DNA of 64,000 nt from Hyunsoonleella flava (GTDB lineage: Bacteria > Bacteroidota > Bacteroidia > Flavobacteriales > Flavobacteriaceae): assembly GCF_004310325.1 (NCBI RefSeq), contig NZ_SIRT01000002.1, positions 62,001-126,000 on the forward strand. The letters run 5' to 3'. The notes below the pieces were generated by a model. It ran no database searches and was not told the DNA's origin. It worked only from the letters and a program-made list of their open reading frames with translations. Below, one piece after another: positions 15,655 through 23,968 of this stretch. Position numbers and translations under genes: made by a program. Each line of letters begins with the position of its first letter. The stretch's first letter is position 1.

Positions 15655-16854
15655 TTAATGTGAGTGTTCTGCTTCGCCTTTTTTCATTTCTGCCATTAAA
15701 TAGTAACCGTTGTTTAAGGCATATTTGGCATTCGATTTTTGTTCCGTTAGAAAATCAATAGGAATCCATTCCCCGTCTTTAGCCCCCTTTGTTATTTCAT
15801 TAGGTGTAAAAGCCCAATCGTTACCTTCCTTTTCAGCTAAAAACACAAAAAATCGGTTACCATCAGCGGCTATGGCACTTTCGGGTATAGCCAACGTCTT
15901 ATTGTTATCCGTTTGTATGCGTCCCTGAATGTACATTCCGGGTATCAAGTTGCCTTCCTTGTTCTCAATTTCTGCGTGAACGTGTATCGCTTTCGGGTTC
16001 TGCTCAAAAGTTTTTCCTACGGAATAGATTTCCGCGGTCAGTTCCTGCCCTTGATTGGATTGGACATTAAACGTTACTTTTTGACCTTCCTTTACCCTAT
16101 AGACATCCTTTTCAAAGACCATCAAATCGGCGTGCACGTGGTGGGTGTCCACAATTTCCATTAGGTCAGTCTGGGGTTCTACATACTGCCCTGTTTTGAC
16201 TTCTACCTTTTGTACAAATCCTTCGATGGGACTTCTAAGCGCCACACGCTGGTAAATCGTTCCGTTTCTTACGCCCGATGCACTAACGTTAAGTTGTTGC
16301 AGTTGGGCTTCAAGACCTTTTGCCATACTTCGGGATGCTTGGTATTCAGCTTCTGCCTTTTGGAAATTGGCACCGCTTCCTACACCCGCATCGTAAAGGG
16401 TTTTTTGTCGTTCATATTCCTTTTTCAGAAACTGACTATTACTAAAAGCATTTAAGTAGTCTGTCTGTTTCTGAATGATGTTGGGATGCGAGAGGTAAGC
16501 GACTGTTTGCCCTTTATTGACCTTATCACCCTCGATAACCTCGATGGAAACCACGTTTGCACCTACAACTGTTGTTATGGTGGCCTCGTTCTGGGGAGGG
16601 ACTTCCAGTTGACCGTTCGCTTCCACATACCCGCTCATATTTCGCATTTGTAAGGTGTCGATTTTCATTTGTAATGCATCGAACTGTTTTGCTGTGAGCA
16701 TCACTTCCTCAGCTTCGCCTTCTGCGTGGGCTTCTTCCGTTTCAGAATTTCCTTTACTGTTTTCAGCTGACTCTGATTTAGAATCACCACAAGAGGTTAA
16801 CCCTAAGAGCATAACCAATAAACCGATGACTGTATATTTAGATAGATTTTTCAT
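15655..16854 (-). CDS. RND periplasmic adaptor (CzcB/CusB type), lipoprotein
   Basis: 399 residues. A signal peptide ends in a lipobox with Cys22 (LGLTSC). A Glu/His-rich stretch follows (EEAHAEGEAEE), then the lipoyl/barrel-sandwich halves flanking a helical hairpin (about residues 130-200), and a beta-barrel domain. It links the inner-membrane RND pump to the outer-membrane channel. It overlaps the RND-TolC fusion gene by one base. No heavy-metal-binding domain is present, unlike the second adaptor at 21675. Confidence 0.92.
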   Translation of the reverse strand: MKNLSKYTVIGLLVMLLGLTSCGDSKSESAENSKGNSETEEAHAEGEAEEVMLTAKQFDALQMKIDTLQMRNMSGYVEANGQLEVPPQNEATITTVVGANVVSIEVIEGDKVNKGQTVAYLSHPNIIQKQTDYLNAFSNSQFLKKEYERQKTLYDAGVGSGANFQKAEAEYQASRSMAKGLEAQLQQLNVSASGVRNGTIYQRVALRSPIEGFVQKVEVKTGQYVEPQTDLMEIVDTHHVHADLMVFEKDVYRVKEGQKVTFNVQSNQGQELTAEIYSVGKTFEQNPKAIHVHAEIENKEGNLIPGMYIQGRIQTDNNKTLAIPESAIAADGNRFFVFLAEKEGNDWAFTPNEITKGAKDGEWIPIDFLTEQKSNAKYALNNGYYLMAEMKKGEAEHSH

Positions 16855-19800
16855 TATTGTTTAAAATATTGTAGTTCGAAAACTGATTTTAGATAATTGT
16901 CGAGCGCATCCAGCGCATCCATTTCGGTATTTATGGCATCCCTTATTATTTGTGTAAATGCTGCATAGTCCACTGCACCTTCCTTGTAGGCAAGTAGTGC
17001 GCCTCTGCGTTGCTCTTCGGCAAGGGGTAAGGCTTTATTTTTATAAAATTGCCAAGATGTTTCCCACTTTTGATAGGACTTTACGGCCTGTTGATATTCG
17101 GATTGCAATTGGCGTTGTGTATAATCAGCATTAGTCCTTGCAATTTCGCCGTCAATTTTAGCGGCCTTGGCTTGGCTACGTTCCGTACCAGAAAATAAAG
17201 GAATGGAAATACCAGCCTGATAAGTGTAAAACCCGCTATTGCCGTTCACTCTTTGAAGTCCGCCCTGAAGATTAAACTTGGGAAGCAAGTCAGCACGAGC
17301 TGCGTCATAATTTGCCTCAGCTTCATCAATTTGCTTTTGCGAAAGTTTCAGTTTGGGATGATTTTCCACTGTTGTGGGTATGCCCAATACGGCAAATTCA
17401 CTTTCGTCAAGCGATTTAGGTACAGTATAGAAAGTGTCTGAAACTAACCATAGGTTTAGTTTTTGAAGGGCAATGGCGTAATCGCTTTCGGCCTGTTGCA
17501 ATTTGTTGCGGATTTGCAAGGCTTGATTGGTAGCTGATGAATATTCCAAGCGTGAAATGGCTTCTACCTCATAATTGAGGGCAATGGCTTTTTCAAATTG
17601 TGAATAGATAGAATCCAGTTCTTGGTACAGTTCAAATTTTTGCCTTTGCTGATAGGCTTGCGACCAAGCTTTTTTAACTTCCTGTTCTATTTGAAGTTCA
17701 GAAAGGTCAAGAGCTGTTTCGGCCAAAGCGATACGTTGCTTTTGCAGACGCTTTTTCGCACCTATGCCGAATAAGTTGATATTCTGTTGCCCTAAGCCAA
17801 CCAATGTATAAATACCCTGACCATCCGATATTTCCTCGCCACCTGTAAACACTTGGGTGTTGCCAAAGTCGTAAGCAGTCCCCTTTAATGCAGTTTGTCT
17901 TTGAATTTCCAACTGTTTCGTTTTCAAGAGCGGATAATTTTCCTTAGAAACTTCTACCGCTTTTTCCAATAATATTACCGGCAGCGAATCATTCTGTGGA
18001 ACTTGCTGCGCTTTAGCGAAAGCAGAAGTAAATAGCAAACAAACTACTGCCATAGCGGTAGCAAATTTTGGATTCAATTTTGCCTTTCGTTCAGAACGTT
18101 TCTCGACCCATTGATAAAAAATGGGCAGAATAAACAGCGTTAAAAGGGTTGAAGTTATCAATCCACCAATAACCACGGTAGCCAAGGGTCTTTGCACTTC
18201 AGCCCCTGCGGATGCTGAAATCGCCATAGGCAAAAAACCAAGAATATCGGTAAAGGCAGTAAGCATAATCGGGCGTATCCTACGTTTTGTGCCTTCCACA
18301 ATCCTGTCTTTTAAGTTTGTTACGCCTTCTTCCTTCAGTTCATTCAGACCGCTTATCATTACCAATCCATTCAGTACAGCTACCCCAAAGAGCACAATAA
18401 AACCGACCCCTGCCGAAATACTAAAAGGCATATCCCGAAGCCATAGAGCGAACACGCCACCTATGGTCGCCATAGGTATTGCTACATAAATCATCAAGGT
18501 TTGCGGAAAGGATTTTAGGGCAAAGTAAATCAGAATGAATATGAGCAATAAAGCTATTGGCACAACAGTCTGTAACCTACTGCTGGCACGTTCGAGGTTT
18601 TCAAAAGCCCCACCATAACGAATGTAATATCCAGGTGGTAATTCAAATTGGGCATCTAATTTATCCTGAATTTCTTCTACTACAGATTTAACATCACGGT
18701 CACGAATATTGATACCTACATACGTTCGTCTATTTGTATTGTCTCTACTTATTTGCATTGGACCAGGCTCATAACTCACTTCTGCAATTTCACGTAGCGG
18801 AATTTGTGAACCATTTGGAAGGTTTATGAACAGGTTTTTAATGTCAGCAATGCTTTCCCGATTCTCTTTTTGTAGGCGAACTACCAAATCGAACCGCTTT
18901 TCCCCCTCGAAAATTACGCCTGCTTTTCCACCTGCAAATGCAGCTTGTAACACACTATTGAGTTGGTTGATTTCAAGACCGTATTGCGCGAGCTTGTTAC
19001 GATTATAGTTAACCGTAATTTGCGGAAGGCCATCGGTAGCCTCTACTTTCATATCCGCAACACCCGGAACAGTTGCAATGATTTTACCCATTTCTTCCGC
19101 TTTGCTTGCCAGTATGTCCAAATCTTCCCCAAACAGTTTAATAGCAACATCTTCACGTACACCCGTAAGTAGTTCGTTAAAACGCATTTCTATAGGCTGG
19201 GTAAATTCATAATTGACCCCGGGTACGATGCTTATGGCATCCTTCATTTTTTCGACCAGTTCATCTTTGCTTTCGGCGGATGTCCATTCATCACTTGGTT
19301 TAAGGATGACGAAGACATCGGCAATGTCCATCGGCATCGGGTCAGTAGGTACATCGGCCACACCGATACGACTGATGATAGTTTCCACCTCTGGAAATTC
19401 CGCCTTAACTATTTGCTCTATTTTTGTGGTTGTTTCTATGGTTTCTGAAAGGGAACTTCCGGGTTTTAGGATGGCGTGAAACGCAATATCGCCTTCATCC
19501 AACTGTGGGATAAATTCGCCGCCCATTCTGGTAAAGGCAAAAATGGCAACTGCAAAAAGAGCAATAGCGATACCTATAACCATCTTCCCTTTAGTAAGCG
19601 ATTTGGTCAACAGCGGCTCGTATTTTCTTTCAATCCAATGGACAAACTTATCGCCGTAAGACTTTTTTTCGGATTTCGGCGGTCTTAAGAATAACGCTGA
19701 AATCATCGGAACATAGGTCAGACAAAGCAACATTGCACCAATCATAGCAAAGATGAAAGTTAAAGCCATAGGCTGAAACATCTTACCTTCAACACCTTCC

Positions 19801-21197
19801 AAAGCTAAAATGGGTAGGAAGACAATAAGAATTATAAGCTGGCCGAAGAAAGCGGCGTTCATCATCTTTTTAGAAGCCTTTGCAGCGATTTCGTCCCTCG
19901 TTTCAGAACTCACAGCCTTCTTTTTAACTACATAAGAATACATTAGAAAAACAGTACTTTCTACGATGATGACCGCACCGTCCACAATGATTCCAAAGTC
20001 AATCGCCCCCAAACTCATCAGGTTCGCCCATACGTCAAAAACGTTCATTAGTATGAATGCAAACAAAAGCGATAGCGGAATAGTGGATGCTACTATAAGA
20101 CCACCACGCCAATTTCCCAAGAGCAAAACCAAAACAAAGATTACGATAAGCCCACCTTCCAAAAGGTTTCCAGTTACCGTTCCCGTTGTTTCCGCAATCA
20201 ATTCACTTCGGTCAAGAAATGGTTTTATACTAACACCTTTAGGAAGTGATTGCTGAATCTGTTCCATACGTTGGATCACGTTTTCGATAACTTCGTTGGA
20301 ATTAGCCCCTTTAAGCATCAAAATCATTCCGCCAACAGCTTCGCCTTTGCCATCTTTTGTCAGCGCACCGTAACGGACGGCACTTCCTATACTCACCTTA
20401 CCAACATCTTTAATCTTGATAGGAATACCATTGACCGTTTTTACGACCATATTTTCGATATCCGAAACGGTTCTGGCAAGCCCTTCGCCACGGATGAAAT
20501 TAGCTTGATGGTTTCGCTCGATATAGGCACCGCCCGTATTCTGATTATTGTTTTCCAAAGCGGAAAACACCTCAGATATTGTAATTCCGATTGCTCGAAG
20601 TTCATCAGGGTCAACGGCTACTTCGTATTGTTTTTTATTTCCGCCAAAAGCATTTACTTCCACAACGCCGGTAACCATTGCCATTTGTCTGCGAACTATC
20701 CAGTCCTGAATCGTTCTCAATTCCGTTGCAGAATACTCGCCCTTGTGCTCAGCATCGACTTCAAGGGTATATTGGTAGATTTCGCCCAGTCCCGTTGAAA
20801 TGGGTCCCATAGACGGTTCACCAAAACCCATAGGGATTTGTTCCTGTACCTCTGTCAGTTTTTCCGCAACAAGCTGTCTGGGTAAATAGGTTCCTACATC
20901 ATCGTCGAAGACAATAGTTACAACGGAAAGACCAAAGCGGGAAACCGAACGGATTTCCTTGACATTGGGCAGGTTGCTCATTGCCACCTCGACAGGATAG
21001 GTTACAAATTGCTCAATATCCTCTGTCCCCAGATTGGGCGATTGTGTAATGACCTGTACCTGATTATTGGTAATATCTGGCACGGCATCAATAGGAACTT
21101 GGGTCATACTATAGATACCTGCACCAATTAATGCAAGTGTGAGCAGACCAATAATAAATTTGTTATTGATTGAAAAATCAATGATTTTATTAATCAT
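16854..21197 (-). CDS. CzcA/CusA-type RND metal pump fused to a TolC-like channel
   Basis: 1447 residues. Residues 1 to about 1040 are a complete heavy-metal RND pump (N-terminal VPIDAVPDITNNQVQV motif, DFGIIVDGAVIIVE in helix 4, C-terminal helices ending ILPIFYQWVEKRSERK). Residues about 1064-1447 are a TolC/OEP protein with two helical-repeat halves. Between them lies a new signal-peptide-like segment (about 1044-1063, ending SAFAKA before QQ). The fusion joins an inner-membrane pump to an outer-membrane channel, so cleavage at about Ala1063 is expected. The adaptor gene follows with a one-base overlap. The substrate is probably Zn/Co/Cd. Confidence 0.93.
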   Translation of the reverse strand: MINKIIDFSINNKFIIGLLTLALIGAGIYSMTQVPIDAVPDITNNQVQVITQSPNLGTEDIEQFVTYPVEVAMSNLPNVKEIRSVSRFGLSVVTIVFDDDVGTYLPRQLVAEKLTEVQEQIPMGFGEPSMGPISTGLGEIYQYTLEVDAEHKGEYSATELRTIQDWIVRRQMAMVTGVVEVNAFGGNKKQYEVAVDPDELRAIGITISEVFSALENNNQNTGGAYIERNHQANFIRGEGLARTVSDIENMVVKTVNGIPIKIKDVGKVSIGSAVRYGALTKDGKGEAVGGMILMLKGANSNEVIENVIQRMEQIQQSLPKGVSIKPFLDRSELIAETTGTVTGNLLEGGLIVIFVLVLLLGNWRGGLIVASTIPLSLLFAFILMNVFDVWANLMSLGAIDFGIIVDGAVIIVESTVFLMYSYVVKKKAVSSETRDEIAAKASKKMMNAAFFGQLIILIVFLPILALEGVEGKMFQPMALTFIFAMIGAMLLCLTYVPMISALFLRPPKSEKKSYGDKFVHWIERKYEPLLTKSLTKGKMVIGIAIALFAVAIFAFTRMGGEFIPQLDEGDIAFHAILKPGSSLSETIETTTKIEQIVKAEFPEVETIISRIGVADVPTDPMPMDIADVFVILKPSDEWTSAESKDELVEKMKDAISIVPGVNYEFTQPIEMRFNELLTGVREDVAIKLFGEDLDILASKAEEMGKIIATVPGVADMKVEATDGLPQITVNYNRNKLAQYGLEINQLNSVLQAAFAGGKAGVIFEGEKRFDLVVRLQKENRESIADIKNLFINLPNGSQIPLREIAEVSYEPGPMQISRDNTNRRTYVGINIRDRDVKSVVEEIQDKLDAQFELPPGYYIRYGGAFENLERASSRLQTVVPIALLLIFILIYFALKSFPQTLMIYVAIPMATIGGVFALWLRDMPFSISAGVGFIVLFGVAVLNGLVMISGLNELKEEGVTNLKDRIVEGTKRRIRPIMLTAFTDILGFLPMAISASAGAEVQRPLATVVIGGLITSTLLTLFILPIFYQWVEKRSERKAKLNPKFATAMAVVCLLFTSAFAKAQQVPQNDSLPVILLEKAVEVSKENYPLLKTKQLEIQRQTALKGTAYDFGNTQVFTGGEEISDGQGIYTLVGLGQQNINLFGIGAKKRLQKQRIALAETALDLSELQIEQEVKKAWSQAYQQRQKFELYQELDSIYSQFEKAIALNYEVEAISRLEYSSATNQALQIRNKLQQAESDYAIALQKLNLWLVSDTFYTVPKSLDESEFAVLGIPTTVENHPKLKLSQKQIDEAEANYDAARADLLPKFNLQGGLQRVNGNSGFYTYQAGISIPLFSGTERSQAKAAKIDGEIARTNADYTQRQLQSEYQQAVKSYQKWETSWQFYKNKALPLAEEQRRGALLAYKEGAVDYAAFTQIIRDAINTEMDALDALDNYLKSVFELQYFKQ

Positions 21198-21209
21198 AGA
21201 TATGGGTGT

Positions 21210-21324
21210 TAATTCAGTTTAAATTCTCTGTGGGCACATTACAGAAATGCAATGCACTATTTTGACATATCCAAAATAAGGACACGTCAAAACAGGATAT
21301 AGCTATCCTATGAAAACTGAATTA
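21210..21324. repeat. 11-bp inverted repeat bracketing the RND-TolC promoter region
   Basis: TAATTCAGTTT at 21210-21220 and AAACTGAATTA at 21314-21324 are perfect complements separated by 93 bp. They enclose the imperfect palindrome at 21260-21292. The second arm overlaps the stop of the upstream gene. Chance cannot be excluded in AT-rich DNA. Confidence 0.3.
21260..21292 (-). promoter_or_regulatory. Imperfect 13-7-13 operator upstream of the RND-TolC gene
   Basis: TTTTGACATATCC (21260-21272) and GGACACGTCAAAA (21280-21292) are complementary at 11 of 13 positions with a 7-nt spacer. They lie 63-95 bp before the start of the RND-TolC fusion in a 124-bp gap. The sequence differs from the TGCAAC-type boxes, so a different regulator is likely. 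Confidence 0.5.
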
Positions 21325-21630
21325 TACCTGTGGGGGCTGTAAAAGGGAATGAAAAAAGTTGTTTTCAAAACCATCGAAATGGTCGAAGTACTCTTGTGAA
21401 ATCTTAGGTTGATACGGTTCGAATGAAGTTATGCCAAAATCTATAGTGTGAACGTGGCAACAATGACAATGACAAAAGGGCGAACATAATTCACAATCTT
21501 GGTCGTGCTCACTATCATAGTCAATTACGGAAACTACTTGGGAATCTTCATTAATGTTTCCTGTATCGCTACAGGGCACACCATTAAGTGCTAAGAAGTA
21601 AATTGCTAATATGAGTGTAAAGTATTTCAA
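21322..21630 (-). CDS. DUF6660 family Cys/His-rich secreted protein
   Basis: 102 residues from a TTG start. A hydrophobic N-terminus ends near Cys20 (lipobox-like GVPC). An unusually dense cluster follows at residues 46-61: CELC, then FCHCHCCHVH, with six Cys and three His. This would bind copper or zinc outside the cytoplasm. A -7 box TATCTTTG (21642-21635) ends 5 bp before the start codon, so the mRNA may be almost leaderless. A Fur-type box overlaps the promoter. The gene ends 124 bp before the RND-TolC gene. Confidence 0.78.
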   Translation of the reverse strand: MKYFTLILAIYFLALNGVPCSDTGNINEDSQVVSVIDYDSEHDQDCELCSPFCHCHCCHVHTIDFGITSFEPYQPKISQEYFDHFDGFENNFFHSLLQPPQV

Positions 21631-21634
21631 GCTA

Positions 21635-21669
21635 CAAAGATAAAAAGATTTTCGTGCAACTGTGTTGCA
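21635..21669 (-). promoter_or_regulatory. Fur-family box (perfect 6-3-6 repeat) and -7 element of the DUF6660 gene
   Basis: TGCAAC-TGT-GTTGCA at 21655-21669 is a perfect inverted repeat. TATCTTTG on the reverse strand (21642-21635) matches TAnnTTTG. The spacing is identical to the weaker box in front of the STAS operon, which supports one shared regulator, presumably the Fur-family protein encoded at 15216-15632. Confidence 0.6.
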
Positions 21670-21674
21670 AAGTA

Positions 21675-23447
21675 TTATTTCAATGAATCAACTACACTTC
21701 CACAAGTAAGCATCTGTTCGCCATAATAAGGGTTACTGATGACTTTATCTTTACTTATCCAAAACGCCCCTCTGTTGTTATTTGCCATTGGGCATTTCTG
21801 AATATATACCTTTGGGTTCAACCCTTTTATAGTCTTTACAATCGGTATAAAATTTTGGTTCAAAACCACAAAATGGCTACGCTGATTTTCGATGTTATCA
21901 CTTTCGTTTATTGACTTCAACATTTTTTTGATTTTGGAAATGTGGGCTTGTTCCATTTTACCCAAATCCGAATCAGAAACTGGCTCTAATATTTCTAAGG
22001 TTTCCTGTGAGAAAGACGAAACTTTTTGAGCATCACCAGCTACAAAGACATCTTTCATTTTAAGATATGGCGTTAAAGCAGACTGAAACGCAATTTGAAC
22101 TGTCTTTGGTAGTTCCATTTTCATTGTTGAACTACTAGTGGTTTCGTTACCTGTATTCTGCATACCTAAGTGTCCTTCGTGTCCTGTCATTGTTTTTCCG
22201 TCTGATTTATTCATCATTGACTTCTTACCCTGTAATTGTGCAGCTGCATCCACCGTGAAAGTCCCATTAGTTACTATTTCATCGCCTTCTTGTAATCCGG
22301 AAGCGACCATAAAAATATCACCAACTCGATTGCCAAGCGTTACTTCCTGCATTTCAAAAATGGGTTCATTTGGATTTGTCTTGATGTAAACTAATGAGCG
22401 TTCGCCTGTCCACATTACCGCACTCGCTGGAATGCGAAGTTGTACTTCTGAACTAGTTGATTTGCTTTTGATTTTGCCTGTGACGAACATCCCTGGCTTA
22501 AAAATCCCTTTGTTGTTTTTCAAATTGGCTCGAACCACGACAGTTCTCGTTTGAGTATTCAGAACGGGGTCTATGAATGAAACCGTAGCATCAAATATTT
22601 CATTGGGATAAGCATTGGTTGTAACCTTGATTTTCTGACCTTTCTTGAATTCTGAAATTTGGTTTTCATAAGCATCGAATTCTGCCCATACCAAATTTAG
22701 ATTGCTCACCTTTACGATGGGTTGCCCTTGCTTTACGTAATCGCCTTCAGAAGCCATCTTTTCAGATACCGTACCGCTAACCGTTGCGTATATGGGAAAG
22801 TTTTCTTTAACCTTCCCTGATTCTTCGATACTATTAATTTGACTTTCCGATAGCTTCCAAAGTTTAAGTTTATTGCGTACCGCTTTATATAATTCTGGTT
22901 GCGATGCTTTAAGGGAAGCTGCAGTTATCAATTCTTGCTGAGCCGCTACTAAATTTGGCGCATAAATGGTTGCCAAAAGTTGCCCTTTCCTTACTTCCTG
23001 ACCCTCAAAGTTGACATTGAGCCGTTCAATCCTACCATCAAAATAACTCGCTTGAATGGCGTTTTCCTCTTCATTCATTTTGATTTTTCCTGAAAGCGAA
23101 ATCATATTTTCGCTGCCTGCCGATGCATTTCCTACAGTAGTGGTTTGGATGTTTGCCAATGCCATTGCATTTTTTGTCATCTTTATTTCATTCATTGCAA
23201 GGCCATCAGCACTAGATTCTGCCGGAATTAAATCCATACCGCATATAGGACAGTCGCCTGGTTCTGGTTGCATAATTTGTGGATGCATAGAGCACGTCCA
23301 CATTTGTTCAGCACTTTCGGCAGAATGGTCGTGCGTTTCGGTCATTGCCGCCTCGTCTTTTTCGGTAGAATTGCCACCAAAAATGAGCCACCCACCTAAA
23401 AGTCCTATCAAAGCTGCGATACCGATGTATAAAATGTTTTTGTTCAT
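21675..23447 (-). CDS. CusB-type RND adaptor with heavy-metal-binding and DUF3347 domains
   Basis: 590 residues. One membrane/signal segment (about 5-24) and a His-rich linker lead to a heavy-metal-binding domain at 50-75 (TCSMHP to CPICGMDL). The adaptor core follows, then a Met/His-rich linker (MNKSDGKTMTGHEGH) and a C-terminal DUF3347 domain ending in a CPMA-type motif and MLTCG. The adaptor delivers Cu(I)/Ag(I) from periplasm to the CusA pump. The same C-terminal motif recurs in the separate DUF3347 protein at 27204. It lies 6 bp after the DUF305 gene. Confidence 0.92.
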   Translation of the reverse strand: MNKNILYIGIAALIGLLGGWLIFGGNSTEKDEAAMTETHDHSAESAEQMWTCSMHPQIMQPEPGDCPICGMDLIPAESSADGLAMNEIKMTKNAMALANIQTTTVGNASAGSENMISLSGKIKMNEEENAIQASYFDGRIERLNVNFEGQEVRKGQLLATIYAPNLVAAQQELITAASLKASQPELYKAVRNKLKLWKLSESQINSIEESGKVKENFPIYATVSGTVSEKMASEGDYVKQGQPIVKVSNLNLVWAEFDAYENQISEFKKGQKIKVTTNAYPNEIFDATVSFIDPVLNTQTRTVVVRANLKNNKGIFKPGMFVTGKIKSKSTSSEVQLRIPASAVMWTGERSLVYIKTNPNEPIFEMQEVTLGNRVGDIFMVASGLQEGDEIVTNGTFTVDAAAQLQGKKSMMNKSDGKTMTGHEGHLGMQNTGNETTSSSTMKMELPKTVQIAFQSALTPYLKMKDVFVAGDAQKVSSFSQETLEILEPVSDSDLGKMEQAHISKIKKMLKSINESDNIENQRSHFVVLNQNFIPIVKTIKGLNPKVYIQKCPMANNNRGAFWISKDKVISNPYYGEQMLTCGSVVDSLK

Positions 23448-23453
23448 ATCAAA

Positions 23454-23942
23454 TTATTTATTTTCTAATCGTTCAATCATCTGCTTCATTTCTTCAATTT
23501 CCTTCTTTTGTGCCTTGATGATATCCTGTGCCAGTTTCTTCACTTCAGGGTCTTTAATATCAGCACGTTCACTCGTTAAAATCGCAATAGAGTGATGGGG
23601 AATCATAGCTTTCATCCAGAGAACGTCCCCAACTGTTGTCTTTTGTTCTCTTACTAAAGTCAAAGCCCCAACAAATAGGATTAGGCTGCCTACCAAAATG
23701 GCAATATTCTTCTTTTTATCGGTATACATATTCCGCATAAACAACCACATTATTACGGCCATAGTCGCTATGCCAAGACATACCATATAAAACCGGGTCA
23801 AGCTAAAAAATACGTGGTCTAAAGAATATGTGTTTAAGTACATTGTGATGTACATAGCAATGAATGAGCAACCGAGCATCAAGTAAAATTTAGTGTACTT
23901 ACTTAATCCATTGTTCTCGTTTTTGTGTTCTTGTGAATTCAT
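23454..23942 (-). CDS. DUF305 membrane protein
   Basis: 162 residues with three membrane segments (about 22-36, 47-69 and 76-94) and a C-terminal DUF305-type part with the MIPHHSIAI motif (about 111-119) and a helical Glu/Lys-rich end. DUF305 proteins have a ferritin-like helical fold, and the HH motif suggests copper binding. The location between CopA (26-bp gap) and CusB supports a role in copper handling at the membrane. Confidence 0.85.
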   Translation of the reverse strand: MNSQEHKNENNGLSKYTKFYLMLGCSFIAMYITMYLNTYSLDHVFFSLTRFYMVCLGIATMAVIMWLFMRNMYTDKKKNIAILVGSLILFVGALTLVREQKTTVGDVLWMKAMIPHHSIAILTSERADIKDPEVKKLAQDIIKAQKKEIEEMKQMIERLENK

Positions 23943-23968
23943 AAATTTTGGTTTTTATAGTTAAAGAA

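Noticed and set aside
16854-21197. RND-TolC fusion caused by a missed stop codon or sequencing error
   Set aside because: The frame is continuous, the linker encodes a proper signal peptide, and such fusions are known in Bacteroidota; still, RNA or protein evidence would help.
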